Assembly (NCBI GenBank): GCA_944989445.1 | Contig: CALYLW010000746.1 | Coordinates: 134,813 to 198,812, forward strand | Direction: 5' to 3' | DNA from: Ampullaceana balthica | Taxonomy: Eukaryota > Mollusca > Gastropoda > Lymnaeidae | DNA: 64,000 nt | In this document: positions 1-12,822 of the stretch, in pieces | How positions within the stretch are numbered: the first letter of the stretch is position 1 | How the letters are laid out: every line of letters starts with the position of its first letter | Position numbers and translations under genes: made by a program | Notes under the pieces: model-generated | Seen by the model: the letters and a program-made list of their open reading frames with translations, nothing else | Told to the model about the DNA's origin: nothing | The model's database searches: none

Positions 1-1170
1 TAGCCACCACTACTGACCCCTAAGCAACCAAGCTTCTTCAGATTTCTAAAAAAATAACTGGAAGTAAAAGGGACATGGCTTTTCACTTCAGCATTTATTT
101 ATGCATGGTTCCCCACAACAATCAAATATGACTTCACATTATTTAACAAAAACCAAAAAAACAAGGTCAACACTAACTTTCACATTGTTTTAGTTCTGGG
201 AAACCCCAAACATTTGTTAGTAAAATATTTCCACCCATTTCTTGTTCTCTCATTTCATCTTTTTCCAAGACTAAAAAGCAGCGACTGCTTTTTAGTCTTA
301 TTGAAAAAAGGTAACTGAGCACAACCTGAAAAAGCATTCCAGGCAGTAATAAATAAAACTATGGGGAAAAAAAAGGTGCCGGAACACCGTCTGGTGCGTT
401 ACGCTGAGAAAAAAGCACTGCTAAAAGTATAATATAATATAAAACAAATTTTTAAAATTAATTTTAATAAAAATACTTTTCCAAAAGTATAATTAAGAGT
501 ATTAAAAAAATACCCCCCCCCCTTTGAAGATACAGTTCTTAATCAAATCATTAAAAGGGCTAGGACAACCCTTAATGAAAAAAAAACAGTGCTCATGGCC
601 AATGTCCCTCTGTCAGAACTCATGATAATATAGTCATTCCTGTCAGATCATAAAGCAATAAAGGTTTCATTTTCAGATGTCATGGTCATTTTTGTATCCC
701 TGTAAGAACTCAAGACCAAAAAAGACACCTTGAGGAGCTAATTAACAATATAATAGCCCAAGTCACTGGCTGGCTGGCTTCGTAAAGCTATGACTCATTG
801 TTTGAGTTTATATTTTAATACAAGGTGTGCATCAGGAGGTGTGCAAAATAATTATAAATTAAAGATTATTTTTGAAATAGTACAACAGTCCATAGCAGTT
901 TAAAAAAGCCTGTGGTGTTTCTCACCGTAAAAAAATATTATGTGACGCCATTGTTTTAGCTTATATTTTAATTTTGGAAAAAGGAACAATGTAAAAAGAG
1001 GATTTGAGGATTTATAATTGTGTCAGTTTTAGGAAGTTTAATATTTCGTATTTATCAAACAAGGATAAGTTACTTGGGCTTTTGAAATAAAGTGGGCGCC
1101 ATAGGCGCCCTACAACCCCTAGTCTTTATAGAATAATCAAAATCCTAACTCTTTTCCAACATTTCCTACC
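1..1170. other. Non-coding AT-rich stretch
   Basis: No exon or recognisable element seen apart from the perfect hairpin at 267-299. Probably intron or downstream sequence of the unidentified - strand gene. Confidence 0.4.
267..299. other. Perfect 15-bp hairpin with 3-nt loop
   Basis: AAGACTAAAAAGCAG at 267-281 is exactly reverse-complementary to CTGCTTTTTAGTCTT at 285-299, with CGA as the loop. There is no mismatch in the stem. Confidence 0.8.
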
Positions 1171-1189
1171 ACTACCACATCAGAACTTT

Positions 1190-1345
1190 TGCCATAACAG
1201 ATTTACCACAGTATTAATTTAGATGACTTATTGCCATAACAGATTTACCACAGTATTAATTTAGATGACTTATTGCCATAACAGATTTACTACAGTATTA
1301 ATTTAGATGACTAATTGCCATAACATATTTACTAATACGACTCAT
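1190..1345. repeat. 42-bp minisatellite, about 3.5 copies
   Basis: The unit begins GCCATAACAGATTTACCACA and includes GTATTAATTTAGATGACTTATT. It repeats head-to-tail three times with one or two differences, then decays into a partial fourth copy. It lies just downstream of the 1488-1681 exon, in the flanking intron. Confidence 0.85.
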
Positions 1346-1487
1346 CATCATAGAGTTTTCACCAAGAGAGCTCATGTCCATAGAGTTATGGTTTATTTCA
1401 TTTAATGAACTCATGCTATTTTTATTCAAAACAAGTTTGGACTCTAGCAAATTAATTTTACTCTTATAAAAAGTCAGCAAAACTCAC

Positions 1488-4400
1488 ATTGTCAACATCA
1501 GGTATTGGAATCTTCTGGTTAAAATAGGTAGATGCAGCAGTTGTCATGTGTTTTGATGGATTTCCATTGAGCTGCAATTCTCCATTGGCCTTAGTGTCAC
1601 AGGGGGCATTAAGAGTTGCGTCATCAGCTTCATGGGAGATCTCAAACATGGCCACGTCGCTGGCTGGCGGACGACTTGCCTCTAATAAAATACAAAACAT
1701 GAGAACATTAGGAAAAATGTACCATGATACTTAAAATTTAAACCTATTTGAAAACAATAATTATTTAAAATGTGTAAAAACAACCGTACTATTTGTTTAT
1801 TCAAACATCATCACCTCCAGGATAACAGCAGTAATCATGATCATAAAACCAGAGTGCAAATCTCCAAGCATTTCTACACATTATTTGCAGACCCCAATTT
1901 CGGTTATATTAATTTAATAGAGGTACAATAAACAAAAAATCAAGTTTAGGAGACCTATAATGAAGTTTAGGAGACCTATAATGCAGAAATGCCATTTAAC
2001 AGATCGTAAATATAAATTATCCCAGAATGACTTGGAGAAGGGAACTGGAGGCAGACACCAAAAAAGAGTGGGCACAGCTGGAGAGACTGGATCAAGATCA
2101 GGATGTCTGGAGAGCCTTTGTTTGTGGCCTATGCCACTACATGGAACTACAAGCGATGGTGATGAAATTTAAATTATGTTTATGCAGAAAGTTATATTGT
2201 GTTAACTGTTTTGCATAAAATTAAATAAATGCAATTGAAAATTTTATTTGGAAAAAAAAATAAAATGAAAAAATAAATTACAATTGTATCATCTAAAGAG
2301 TTTAGCAGATGTTAACAAAAATATGTGAATATTTTGTTCTGCTATAGTCTTAATGGGTCTAGTCATCACATGAATGACTGATAATGCGGGTTATTCAATA
2401 ATCTCCACTGGGCACTTTCTGCAAGCATCAAGATGCCTTACCAATTAATATGACCAAATATAAAATAAATCCTAGAGTCTAAGTAATTATAAAATTTATG
2501 TTGCATGGGGAATAGGAACTGAAAAAAATCATGGACCCCCTTCCCCATTCTTCACCAATTCCATATTAAATTTTCCCATTTTAAGATTGGGTGCAACTTT
2601 ATGGGAAACTCAATGTATGTTGCTCTAAAGTAAGTGTAATCAAATCTTTCAAGGAGCCCAGACACAGTTATGGTCACTCTAGGGTTAAAAAAAATAATAA
2701 CACAAGTCACACTGCTTATCAATAATTAAATTACTTATATTTAAAAACCATGAACACCTATGTTCCTAGATCACTTTCCCACACACCCGTGAAATTAATC
2801 CTCAAAACACAGGCTGGTAAATCCTGATTTAGACGGTCCTGGAAATATTGCACTAAAATCGTCACAATGTTCAATATCTTTTACTTCCGTAGCCATCTAA
2901 AAGTTTTCCAAATAAATTTAAGCGCTCTGCCATTCATCACGGGATCAGTAATGAGTTAAGATGTTCAGGTATTTGTTGTGTTATCTTAATGAAACATTGT
3001 TATCAAGAGAATATCGGGGGACTGGGGTCAACAGTTCATTATTATGTAAAAAGACACAGAAATATTCTCAGCAAAGTCCAAGTAGTCACAAGAAACTTGT
3101 CCCTTTACTTTTTGAAAGATTCACCTTCCATGCCCTCATGATTTACTCTAAATCTTTATCCGAGTTTGTTCAAAAGCACATCTCTAGTGAGAAAAACACG
3201 TAACTCGATCCTTTGCCATTTCTTGTACGTTTTTCTTTAAAACATCTCTATTGCCTACCAGCATAGCACCTTCCATATTCAGCTCTCCATAAATATTGGG
3301 GGGGGGGCATAAAAATGGGGATGGGGTTAAGCAGTGGTCGAGCATTCTCGTATAATGGAACTTGGAACATCAATGAAATAGTAAATACACTGGGGAGATT
3401 TGGCTGTGCGACCACCTCATTGTATAGTACACTATCCTGCTACTTGATGTGAGAATTTCTCAGAGACTTGTCGCAGGACAGTGGTAAAACGTTCTTGTAT
3501 GGCACTGATTGGTTTCAAGAAAACAGTGGGAAGCACGTTCAACTTGTAAACGTTCAACTTGTAAACTTTCGCTTTACCATGTGTGCTGATATCATTCTTA
3601 GCCTGTACATTCTTAGACAAATTGCCGTAGTTTATACTTTTTCTAAACGTAGAGCTTCACGCATCCTTATTGTGGGACACGAACTTCTATATTAGCATAT
3701 ACTATAGATTACTTAATGATTTACTTTTTCAACATTTCATCAAATAGTGCATGCTCCCCCTCCCCCCAAATGCCCCTTCCTCTCACATTGAGAACAGCTC
3801 CACGCAGTTTAATAGGCCGAAATTTCAACAAATGTAAAACTTATTTCATTTTACAATGAGAGAGATGAATTGATACGGTTTATTTAAAATAGCCTTTTAT
3901 CAGAAGCATGGCTTGTCATGGCAAAGTTGTACACAAATAATTATAGTTTTAATTGTTGAGGTTCTAAATTATTTATATGTCCCTTTTCCACATGTCAAGC
4001 TCAAACTGAAAGGTTGTTCTGAAATGTTGGGCTTGCAAAAGGGCTGGGAACAGCATTGTGAAAAGGTTGCGTATATATGATAGATAATAGATAAAACAGA
4101 TACATGTAGTAGTCACAAACCTATTTATTTACGTACCTAAATATATCTATGGGGCCGTCCATAAATGATTATGATGGCGCTGCATCTATGTTGGGCGCTG
4201 CCTCAGGAGTTCAAGCGCGTATTCTGCGAGATGCCCCTTTGGCGGTATACACACACTGTAGCAATCACGCTTTAAACCTAGTGATCACGCCTTCGTGCAG
4301 ACTTCCCGATGTGCGTAATATGATTGACAAATTAAATGTTTTTTAACAACAGCCCAAAACGCGAAGCCTTGTTGAAAAACGTCATAGAGACAAGTCTTCC

Positions 4401-7400
4401 ATTTGACAGTGCTAAACGGAAGGCACTTACAGATTTGTGCAAAACAAGATGGGCTGAGCGCCACGAAGCATACAAACACTTCTATAAATTGTATGTTTAC
4501 ATTTTTCACACTGAGATAATTTCACTCACGTGAAAACACAACGACAAGGTTGATCCAAGTTTGACTACAAATGGTGATGGGACACGACATAAGTCGAGCA
4601 ACGTCCTTCTCATTCTTTGTAACTTCACATTTATTGTGACGTTTGTTGTAACGTACAAACTGTTATCTAGGCTGGAAGGAATAACAGTCCAACTTAGAAA
4701 GAAGCGATTGACATAATTCAGGCTTTGTCACTTATCGAAAACGTCAATCAAGAGTTTAGAGAGATTAGAACAAATGTAGATTCTTAATTTCAAAACACTT
4801 CAGATCATATCATTATCATGGCGCAGTCTGTAGGAGCTGAAGCTTCAATGCCCAGAATTGCTAAGGCAAATCTACTGAAGCAATGTGTGCGTAGAAAACG
4901 CCAATGCAACACTATCTGCGGAACTTAATATAACCATTTCTGGAGCACATCATTGCTGAACTAGATATGCGGCTCTCTAGCTTAACCAGGACATCCTCGC
5001 AACTGTTAGCTCTTGTGCCAGGTGCTGTTAGAAATTGTACGTATGAAGATCTGAAAGGCGCTGTGCATGGATTTATATGAGCAAGATCTGCCTTCATCAG
5101 AGGTGCTGCCCGAAGAGTTCAGCGGGTGGAAATTGAGGTTCAGCCAGAGTCAAAGCGACCAAAAAATTGCACGGAAGCTATGAAAACATTGCAATGAATC
5201 GATGTATCCGAATATTTATTGCTTACTGAAAATCGCGTGTGTGATTCCTGTGACTTCCTGCGCGTGTGAGCGAAAGTTCAGAGCACTCCGACGTTTCCTC
5301 AATTACATGAGATGTTCAATGGGACAGTAAAGACTTACCGAGCTTGAATTGATGCACAACTACGCTTTCGATATCAACGAAAACAGTGTTTTACAGATAT
5401 TTGTTAACAAAAACCCAAGAAGGGTTTTCCACGAAGATGTTCTAAACATAAACCTCATAGCATTGTGGACTTCCACCTTGTCAGTTCTGTACCATAATTC
5501 AAATTCTTTAACGCTTGCGCCTGCAGATTTCATTATTAACAAGAAAAGAAATGAATGATCGAGTTCTTGCATTTTTTTAATAAAATACTTTTGGAAAATT
5601 TTATTTACAGTGTTTATTATTTATTGCATGAAAACCAACATTTTTGGTCACTGTACGCAATGAAAACATTTTGCAGAACGAGGACAAAAAACGAGACATT
5701 TAATCAGCGCCCTCAATAAATCATAGGTACAGATATATCGATTAAACATTCTCATCCAAATTTGAAGTCATGGCACCATATATTGCAGGTATCTGAACAT
5801 GGAATGCCTTCGCGACAAGTTTACAAACCCCCCTTACAAAAGTCTGGGTACGGCCTTGGGCACTGTAAAACCACGAAACATTCATAGCGATATTACAATT
5901 CCTTACCGATATTGTCGTCATTGAGAGAGTGAAAGACCAAACCCACGACTCGCCTTTCTGAAGACATCGTAGGATACAGTGGCAAGTCCAAGTGACAAGG
6001 GGAAGTGATAGTGAATGAAAAATCCAACTTTCTTGAGAGAAAAAAAGGGTTGAAGAGAAATACCTCAAGTAGATTTAATGCTGACAAACTAGTTCAATAC
6101 CATCAACAATTGAACATACAGCTAGATGTCGTATACGGTTGTTATTTTCATCCGCGCATCTTCACAACACTAATAAGTTGTTTTTTTTTACTGAAGTGCA
6201 AGAGTAAACTACATCACGTGTCCATTCTTCAATCCCCTATCAGGTAATGTGGTATTGTTTTTTTTTAATCATGTGGACAAAACACATGACCACGTAATTC
6301 TAAACTACTGTCTCGCAGCACGGCCATCATAAAATAATGTCAACAAAAGTCAACTCATACGATAAACTTTCTTAGGCTCAACACATAATTGCATCTACAT
6401 TCCAATTGAAAATTAATGACATTTTAACTCCTATGTAATGAACTTGACATTAAAATGCTCTGAATCTCTGAATGCCTAAAACAGGGAGATAATTAAATGA
6501 AATACCATCATGTTTAGCAACAGGGATTCCCAACCTGTATGTCATAGAAAAACGTTATTGGTGGATACGAATGGCCTGCTGTTACTGCAATGCTTAACTT
6601 CGTCCTGGTCGCGATTCGTGAACAGTTGCTGTAGAAGACACAACTTTGTCTCGCAAATTACTGTCATTGTTCAGCACTTTCTCTTAAATACTACAGATGC
6701 CAAAGATCAAAGTGTCTCACATATATATATATACATAACGGTTGCTGTTGGTTAACACTTTCTCTCATATATAAAAGTGCCCATTGGTCAACACTTCCTC
6801 TCACATACAATTGTGGCCATTGGCCAACACTTTCTCTCATATACAATTGTGGCCATTGGTCAATACTTTATCTCATATAAAATAGTGAACATTGGTCAGC
6901 TATATCTCTTGCTTATAATAGCTGCCAATGGTGTACGAGTTGAGTCTCTGTGGTACATCATCAACTGCTTGTCTATCAACAGTTCACAGCAAATAGCCAT
7001 ATCTATATTAATCAGCTTGATATAGAGCAAGTAAAAAATAGCGTATTCAATTTCCACGAATAACGTGTGTATTCATAAACAAACAAACGTACCGCTGCGT
7101 ATTATTCACTGAATAACAATGTAGAAACTCTCAAACTATCTAGGCCGAGCAGCAATAAAAAGGAGCCACTATCCCAGTAATAACGTAATTATTTAGAATT
7201 TAGATGATAGAATTACCCAAACACTCATGGGTCTAACTGTCCTTAAGTGGGGTGCGACGACATTCAGTTGTCAAGGTTTCAACCAACCAATTCATTCCTT
7301 AATGAATGAGTTTAGCATCAGTTGAATAAATCATGTTTTTGTTCTCTTCCCGAACCCCTCATTTAACAAACACCCCACCAGACCAACATCGTCGTTTTGA

Positions 7401-10400
7401 CAAATATCATCCATTCCATAAACATCTATTTGACAACAACAACTTCCTAACCGAAAAATATTTTTTTGACAAGATCCATGAATATTACTAAAAAAACCAT
7501 CAATACTGCATACCAAAAATAATTTCCGCCCATTTGAAACATGTGAAGAGGGTCAGATCAAATTGAACGTTGCTTTGAGTTCGATTAATACAGCACTGAG
7601 TAGTGAGTCCGTGTAAGATTGGATTAGCCGGGCACAAGCCTATTAACATACGCTTGTGACAGCCTGTACCGGACTTTGGCGTTGGCCTTAATAGCGACAA
7701 GTCATCAGTGAAGTTATCAGTTCTGTTTACATATAATTAGTTGCAACTGTATCTATATACCTTAGGGGTCTACCGATATGCCTTTTTGCCGATATTGCCG
7801 ATACCGATATTACCGATATTTTTTTTGCCGATATGAGTGCCGATATGAGTATTTGTTAGGACAAAAACCAGCGGTCATATTTGATGACGTCATTCTTAAA
7901 TTTATCACTCGTAATTATTTATCTTTAATATTAGGGGACTACCGATACGCATTTTTGCCGATATTACCGATATTTTTTTCCGATATGAGTGCCGATAGGG
8001 TATTTGTTAGGACAAAAACCAGCGGTCATATTTGATGACGTCATTCTTAAATCTATCACTCGTAATTATTTATCTTTAATATTAGGGGACTACCGATAGG
8101 CATTTTCGCCGATATTACCGATATTTTTTTTTCCGATATGAATATTTGTTAGGACAAAAACCAGCGGTCTTATTTGATGACATCGATCATTCTTAAATTC
8201 ATCACTCCTAATTATTTATATTTTATATTAGGGGTCTACCGAGAAGTATTTTTGCCGATATTACCGATATTTTTTCTCCGATATGAGTGCCGATATGAGT
8301 ATTTGTTAGGACAAAAATAACAGCGGTCATATTTGATGACGCCATTCTTAAATTTATCACTCGTAATTATTTATATTTTATAATTAAAGGGGTCTACCGA
8401 TATCCAGTTTTGCCGAAATACCGATTTTTTTTCCCGAAACGAAGTTTCCGATGTGTTTACAAGTTCCAGTTCATGACCTACATAGGACTCATAACAAAAC
8501 GAACCGTCCTTTATAAAAATGTACAAGCATATTAGGTATCCTTTTGAAACTTCAACCTTGACTCATAATTATTAATTCTAACCAATAGTTTAATGGCTTT
8601 TGCACACGGCCACCTTTTATGAATGAAACAATGAGAACAAAGTACAATAGTAATATAGTGAAAATGAGGCTGAAGCTTGAATGGTTGCTAATGACAACAC
8701 GTCTTCACACGGTACATTTTGTTATTCCATACGAAACGAAATGTTTTAGACATCTGCGATTCTGCGTGCATCTTTGCTATTAGAGCAATTACGTGAACAT
8801 AATGTTTACATGTTATCCATTTATTAGAGCAATTACGGTATACTTGGCATCGGCACTATTTACACAGTATTTCTGAGTATACGAAAATCGGCCGATACCT
8901 AAACAATATCAAAGCACATGGCACACTGTATCGTGGCTGCACATATTAATACTAGGACTCTTTTGACTATTTCAATACTGGTATCGGGGTCGATATATTA
9001 ATTTGTCGAGATATTGTAAACCTAAATGATAGTTTTTTTGTTTCCGTTTTTTTTTGGGGTCAAAATGTCACTTATTATGAAATATCGGTGACGTCAATAT
9101 CGGGACCTTTACAGGCTACCGATACCGATATTGCCGATATCCAGATATCGGTACCGATATATCGGCCAGCCGATATATCGGTAGACCCCTAAAATATACC
9201 TGTGTTTTGTTATATATAGGTGACATTTTCCTCACTCGTTTTCCCAATGGTTAATGTCATAATGGCTACATAAATGAGTTTTATTGACAGAATGGTTATA
9301 CATATATGAGTGTTATTGTCAGAATGGTTATACATATATATGACTGTTAATGTCTGAATGGTTATACATACCAATGCGTTTTTATTGTCTGAATAACAAA
9401 GAGCAAAGTAGTAATCTATCTATCTATATAATTCTCTTCATGGGACCATGCGAGGCAAGTAAGCTGCAAGTATGTGCAACCGAGCATGACGAATGACCCT
9501 CGCTCGGGTCCACTAAACAATGTTGGCAAGCGTGCTGGGATGAAATGGGGGAAAAAAAGGGGGGGGGGAGTGGGTGGCAACAATGCACTTGCCTTCACTT
9601 GCATTGTTCCTTCACAGTAAATCTGAGATTCGCAGTGTACTGGTTATCACGTCCGCCTCATACGTCGATGGTCATGGGTTCAAGCCCCAACAAAAACATT
9701 GTTTTTTTTTAATTTTCTAAAATGTCTGTTTGTTCCCGTTCTTTTATCCCTTTATTGCCAACACTAGAAGAACCCGGGCGTAGCATACGCCGCTAATGAT
9801 TTAGTTACGGGTGAAGATTTCCTAAAAGACACAGTTGTCAAAAGGGGATGGGTTGGGCAAACGACTGTGATTAAATGCAAAGAAGGAATTCTGGAGAGAC
9901 CCGCGGCGTAGCATACGCAGCAGACTTGCTCATAATAGACAGTGCAAAGAAAGGATGGGGGGGGGGTGAGAGTACAGACACAAAAAGCAGCACAAAGTAA
10001 GTAAAAAATAGCAAGTAAACATGGAGACAAGCACACTGAGGTTGTTGTTACTCGCCTCCCATTTAATACTACCATCCCTTAAACCATAAACTGTGATTGG
10101 CCGACCCTTGCGAGGGTTAGTCATGTTTAGGGTTGTTAATTGCGTGTTGTTGTTTTGTGTTTTTTTTTAAAAACCGATTACCGATTACATGCACACTGAG
10201 GTTGTTGTTACCTCGCCTCCCATTTAATACTACCATCCCTTAAACATGAACTGTGAATCGCCGACCCTAGCGAGGGTTAGTCATGTTTAAGGGTTGTTAA
10301 TTGCGTGTTGTTGTTTTTTGTTGTTTTTTAAAACCGATTATCGATTATGTAACTCTGATTTTAAACCGATTATCGTTTTATAGCTGACTTCATAGAAGTT

Positions 10401-12501
10401 AGGGGTGTACCGAATTTCGCCTGCAAACGTCTCGAAACCAACAATGAGTTGGCAGTCAACCGACGTTCACTCGCGTTGTTTTGATTTCTTCGTGCTGTAG
10501 TTTGTGTTCGTTATTTCTCCACTTTCTTTGCACTCTCCATGAGCAAGTCTGCGGCGTATGCTACGCCGCGGGGCGTCTAGTAATACATAAGGCATTTAAT
10601 TCTAACTTGGAAATACAACACAAAGATATTCTGACACAACTCTCAGAAAGAAACGGGGATAAAACCGCTTTTCTAAATCCGTATGCAAGAACAAACACAT
10701 ACAAATAATCGTTCTTCCCGTCTGGAATTCGGACGTGGATGGGTTGACTGAGAAATCCAGAAACCAACACTCTGTCAACATTTAAAACTATTTTTAAAAA
10801 ATGCAAGACTAGACATAAACAATGGATAAGCGTAGGACGCAATAATCTCCTGTATAAAAGGAGCGTCTGTAACGGATAATATAACAATGGTTATACATAA
10901 TAATGACTCTTGTTGTCTGAATGGGTACATATACCGATGAGTGTAATTGTCTCAATGGTTATAACCGGTATAAAATGGTTGATGTCGCCTGCTATGAATG
11001 CGGCCATCAGTCAGAATATTAAAAAAATAGCCTTTTACCTTGTAACTATAGATGTTTCGGATAAACTGACAAAATACAAATTAAAATAAAACAAAGATAT
11101 GATTTTTAAAAAAATTAATGAACTAAGCTGTATCCTATAAAAGTCACGTTCTCTTTTAATTAGCTCGGGAGTGGGGAAAAGGTTTATGGAAAAAGGGGGT
11201 GGGTGAGGCGGGGGGGGAATGGAAAAAGGTACGAGAAAAAAAAACGAAAATCACTTACCCTGAAGATCATCCAAACGCTCAAATTGAGGTTGTTCTTGAC
11301 TTGTCAAGTTGCCCATATTCCCAGTGTTTAATGACAAGTTTTCACTCTCAGTAGTTCCAACAGTTGTACTATATTTACAATAATTAACTATACAGTAGAG
11401 AATGTTCATCCACTGGTATAGCGTATATCTTGTAAAGTATCACATAGCGTTCCAAAATGCATACACTCGTAGTTCATAATTAATATCTTCCGATGACTAA
11501 CACTTGTAAATGCTGGAAAAAAGTGCAGTGTCACGGCTAGATCTGATTAATATATACAACATTTAAAAAGAGAGAGCTTACCTCCTAACTGGAGTACGAA
11601 AGAATTAACTTTACTTTTTTGTATATCGCATTATTGAAAATTATTGACAGTATTTGTAATTACAAGCTCATAACACTGCAACATCACGTTTTACAACACT
11701 ACTACAATCACCATTCACAGTAGCATAAGCTTCTACAATCGCAAGACACTTGAGTATATGTTAATACAACTACAACTTATCACCCTCACCAACACAGTAG
11801 CATGTGCTACTACGACCACAATCACCATAGACACTATAGCATAAGGTTCTACAATCACTGAACACTTGAGTATATGCTAATACAACTACAATGTATTACC
11901 ATCACCAAACCAAGGAGCATGTGCTACTACAACTACAATCACCCCTCACAGTAGCATGTGCTACCACAAGCTCCACACCACGTTTACAAACTGGTCAACC
12001 TAAAGGCATCCCCAACAACAGCTGTCTAGAAATGTAAACGGTTTATTACATTATATGTATATGATATTGAAATTACCTAAGAGAATGGCAGATGAAGCAC
12101 ATCTGTTCCGGGCAGCTTCAAGGTAAATTTAATAATCCAACAATTAACTTCATTAACTGGAAAACTGAGTAAGCGTCATGTGCAAGTAAATGAAATAGAT
12201 ATGCAAGATACTCGAGAAAATGTGATAGAAATGAAATGCGTGAAAATGTATTATCTTCCAAAACAAATAAGTATGTAATTTGAAAAGAGATTTGGGAAAG
12301 AAATGCACGCAGGACGAAAATGAAGAATAGGAAGAAGATGGTGGCGACTGGGGATTAAATAGGTGGAAAGAAGAGAACAAAAAAAAAGGGGGGGGGGTAA
12401 TAGAGATTGGGGGAAAAGAGAAAGGAATGAAAAGCGGTATGGGCAGGAGAAGGCGAATAAATGGAGAGATAGGAAACGAAACTGAGAGGAGAGAAAGTCA
12501 A

Positions 12502-12596
<95 letters not shown>

Positions 12597-12735
12597 TAGA
12601 GATAGAGAAACAAAGCGACTTAGAGAGAGTTAGACAAAATGAAAGCGCCAGAGATAGATCAAGAACGTTAGTGAAAAGATTAAAGAGAAACGGTAGAGCC
12701 CAGGAAGTAAATGAATGAAGAGGAAAGAGGTAGCG

Positions 12736-12822
<87 letters not shown>

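Larger units (their letters stand above)
9415..10580 (+). mobile_element. Non-autonomous Helitron
   Basis: The 5' end is TCTATCTATCTATATAATTC. The 3' end is a perfect hairpin GCGGCGTATGCTACGCCGC (10551-10569), then GGGGCGT and the terminal CTAG (10577-10580). It sits exactly between A (9414) and T (10581), as Helitrons require, and the flanking LINE sequence is continuous across it. It has no Rep/helicase coding. It contains a tRNA-like segment, an internal about 130-bp duplication and a second Helitron-type end in opposite orientation at 9764. Confidence 0.85.
9391..10884 (+). mobile_element. 5'-truncated LINE 3' end, interrupted by a Helitron
   Basis: Outside the Helitron (9415-10580), the two flanks join into one LINE segment. 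AACAAAGAGCAAAGTAGTAA on the left continues as TAATACATAAGGCATTTAAT on the right. This aligns with the copy at 24244-24925 (ACAAAGTAGTTATCATACAT...). The segment ends with the family tail: ACGCAATAATCTCCTGTATA followed by AAAGGAGCGTCTGTAACGGA. It encodes the last part of the reverse-transcriptase C-terminal region only. Confidence 0.75.
9236..10975. repeat. About 41-bp minisatellite split by a LINE/Helitron insertion
   Basis: Units of the form AATGGTTATACATATATGAG followed by TGTTATTGTCTG run from about 9236 to 9390 and resume at about 10884-10975 with the same unit. The 1.5 kb between them is inserted retroelement and Helitron sequence. The array therefore predates both insertions. Confidence 0.75.

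Noticed and set aside
5742..6087. 108-codon - strand frame
   Set aside because: No domain pattern, no splice context and overlaps another equal-quality frame.
6777..7025. 82-codon frame with repeated IGQHFLSY
   Set aside because: Produced by the 41-bp minisatellite.
7500..7700. 66-codon - strand frame with Cys/His residues
   Set aside because: No spacing that fits a zinc finger or known family.
9620..9700. Functional tRNA gene
   Set aside because: Acceptor stem does not pair and it lies inside a Helitron; kept only as SINE head or relic.
12077..12118. Possible + strand micro-exon (MADEAHLFRAAS)
   Set aside because: Also flanked by AG/GT on the + strand, but the upstream tract is poor and no + strand partner exons exist; the - strand reading fits the exon chain.
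12427..12633. Arg/Glu dipeptide-repeat frame
   Set aside because: Direct translation of the GA microsatellite.
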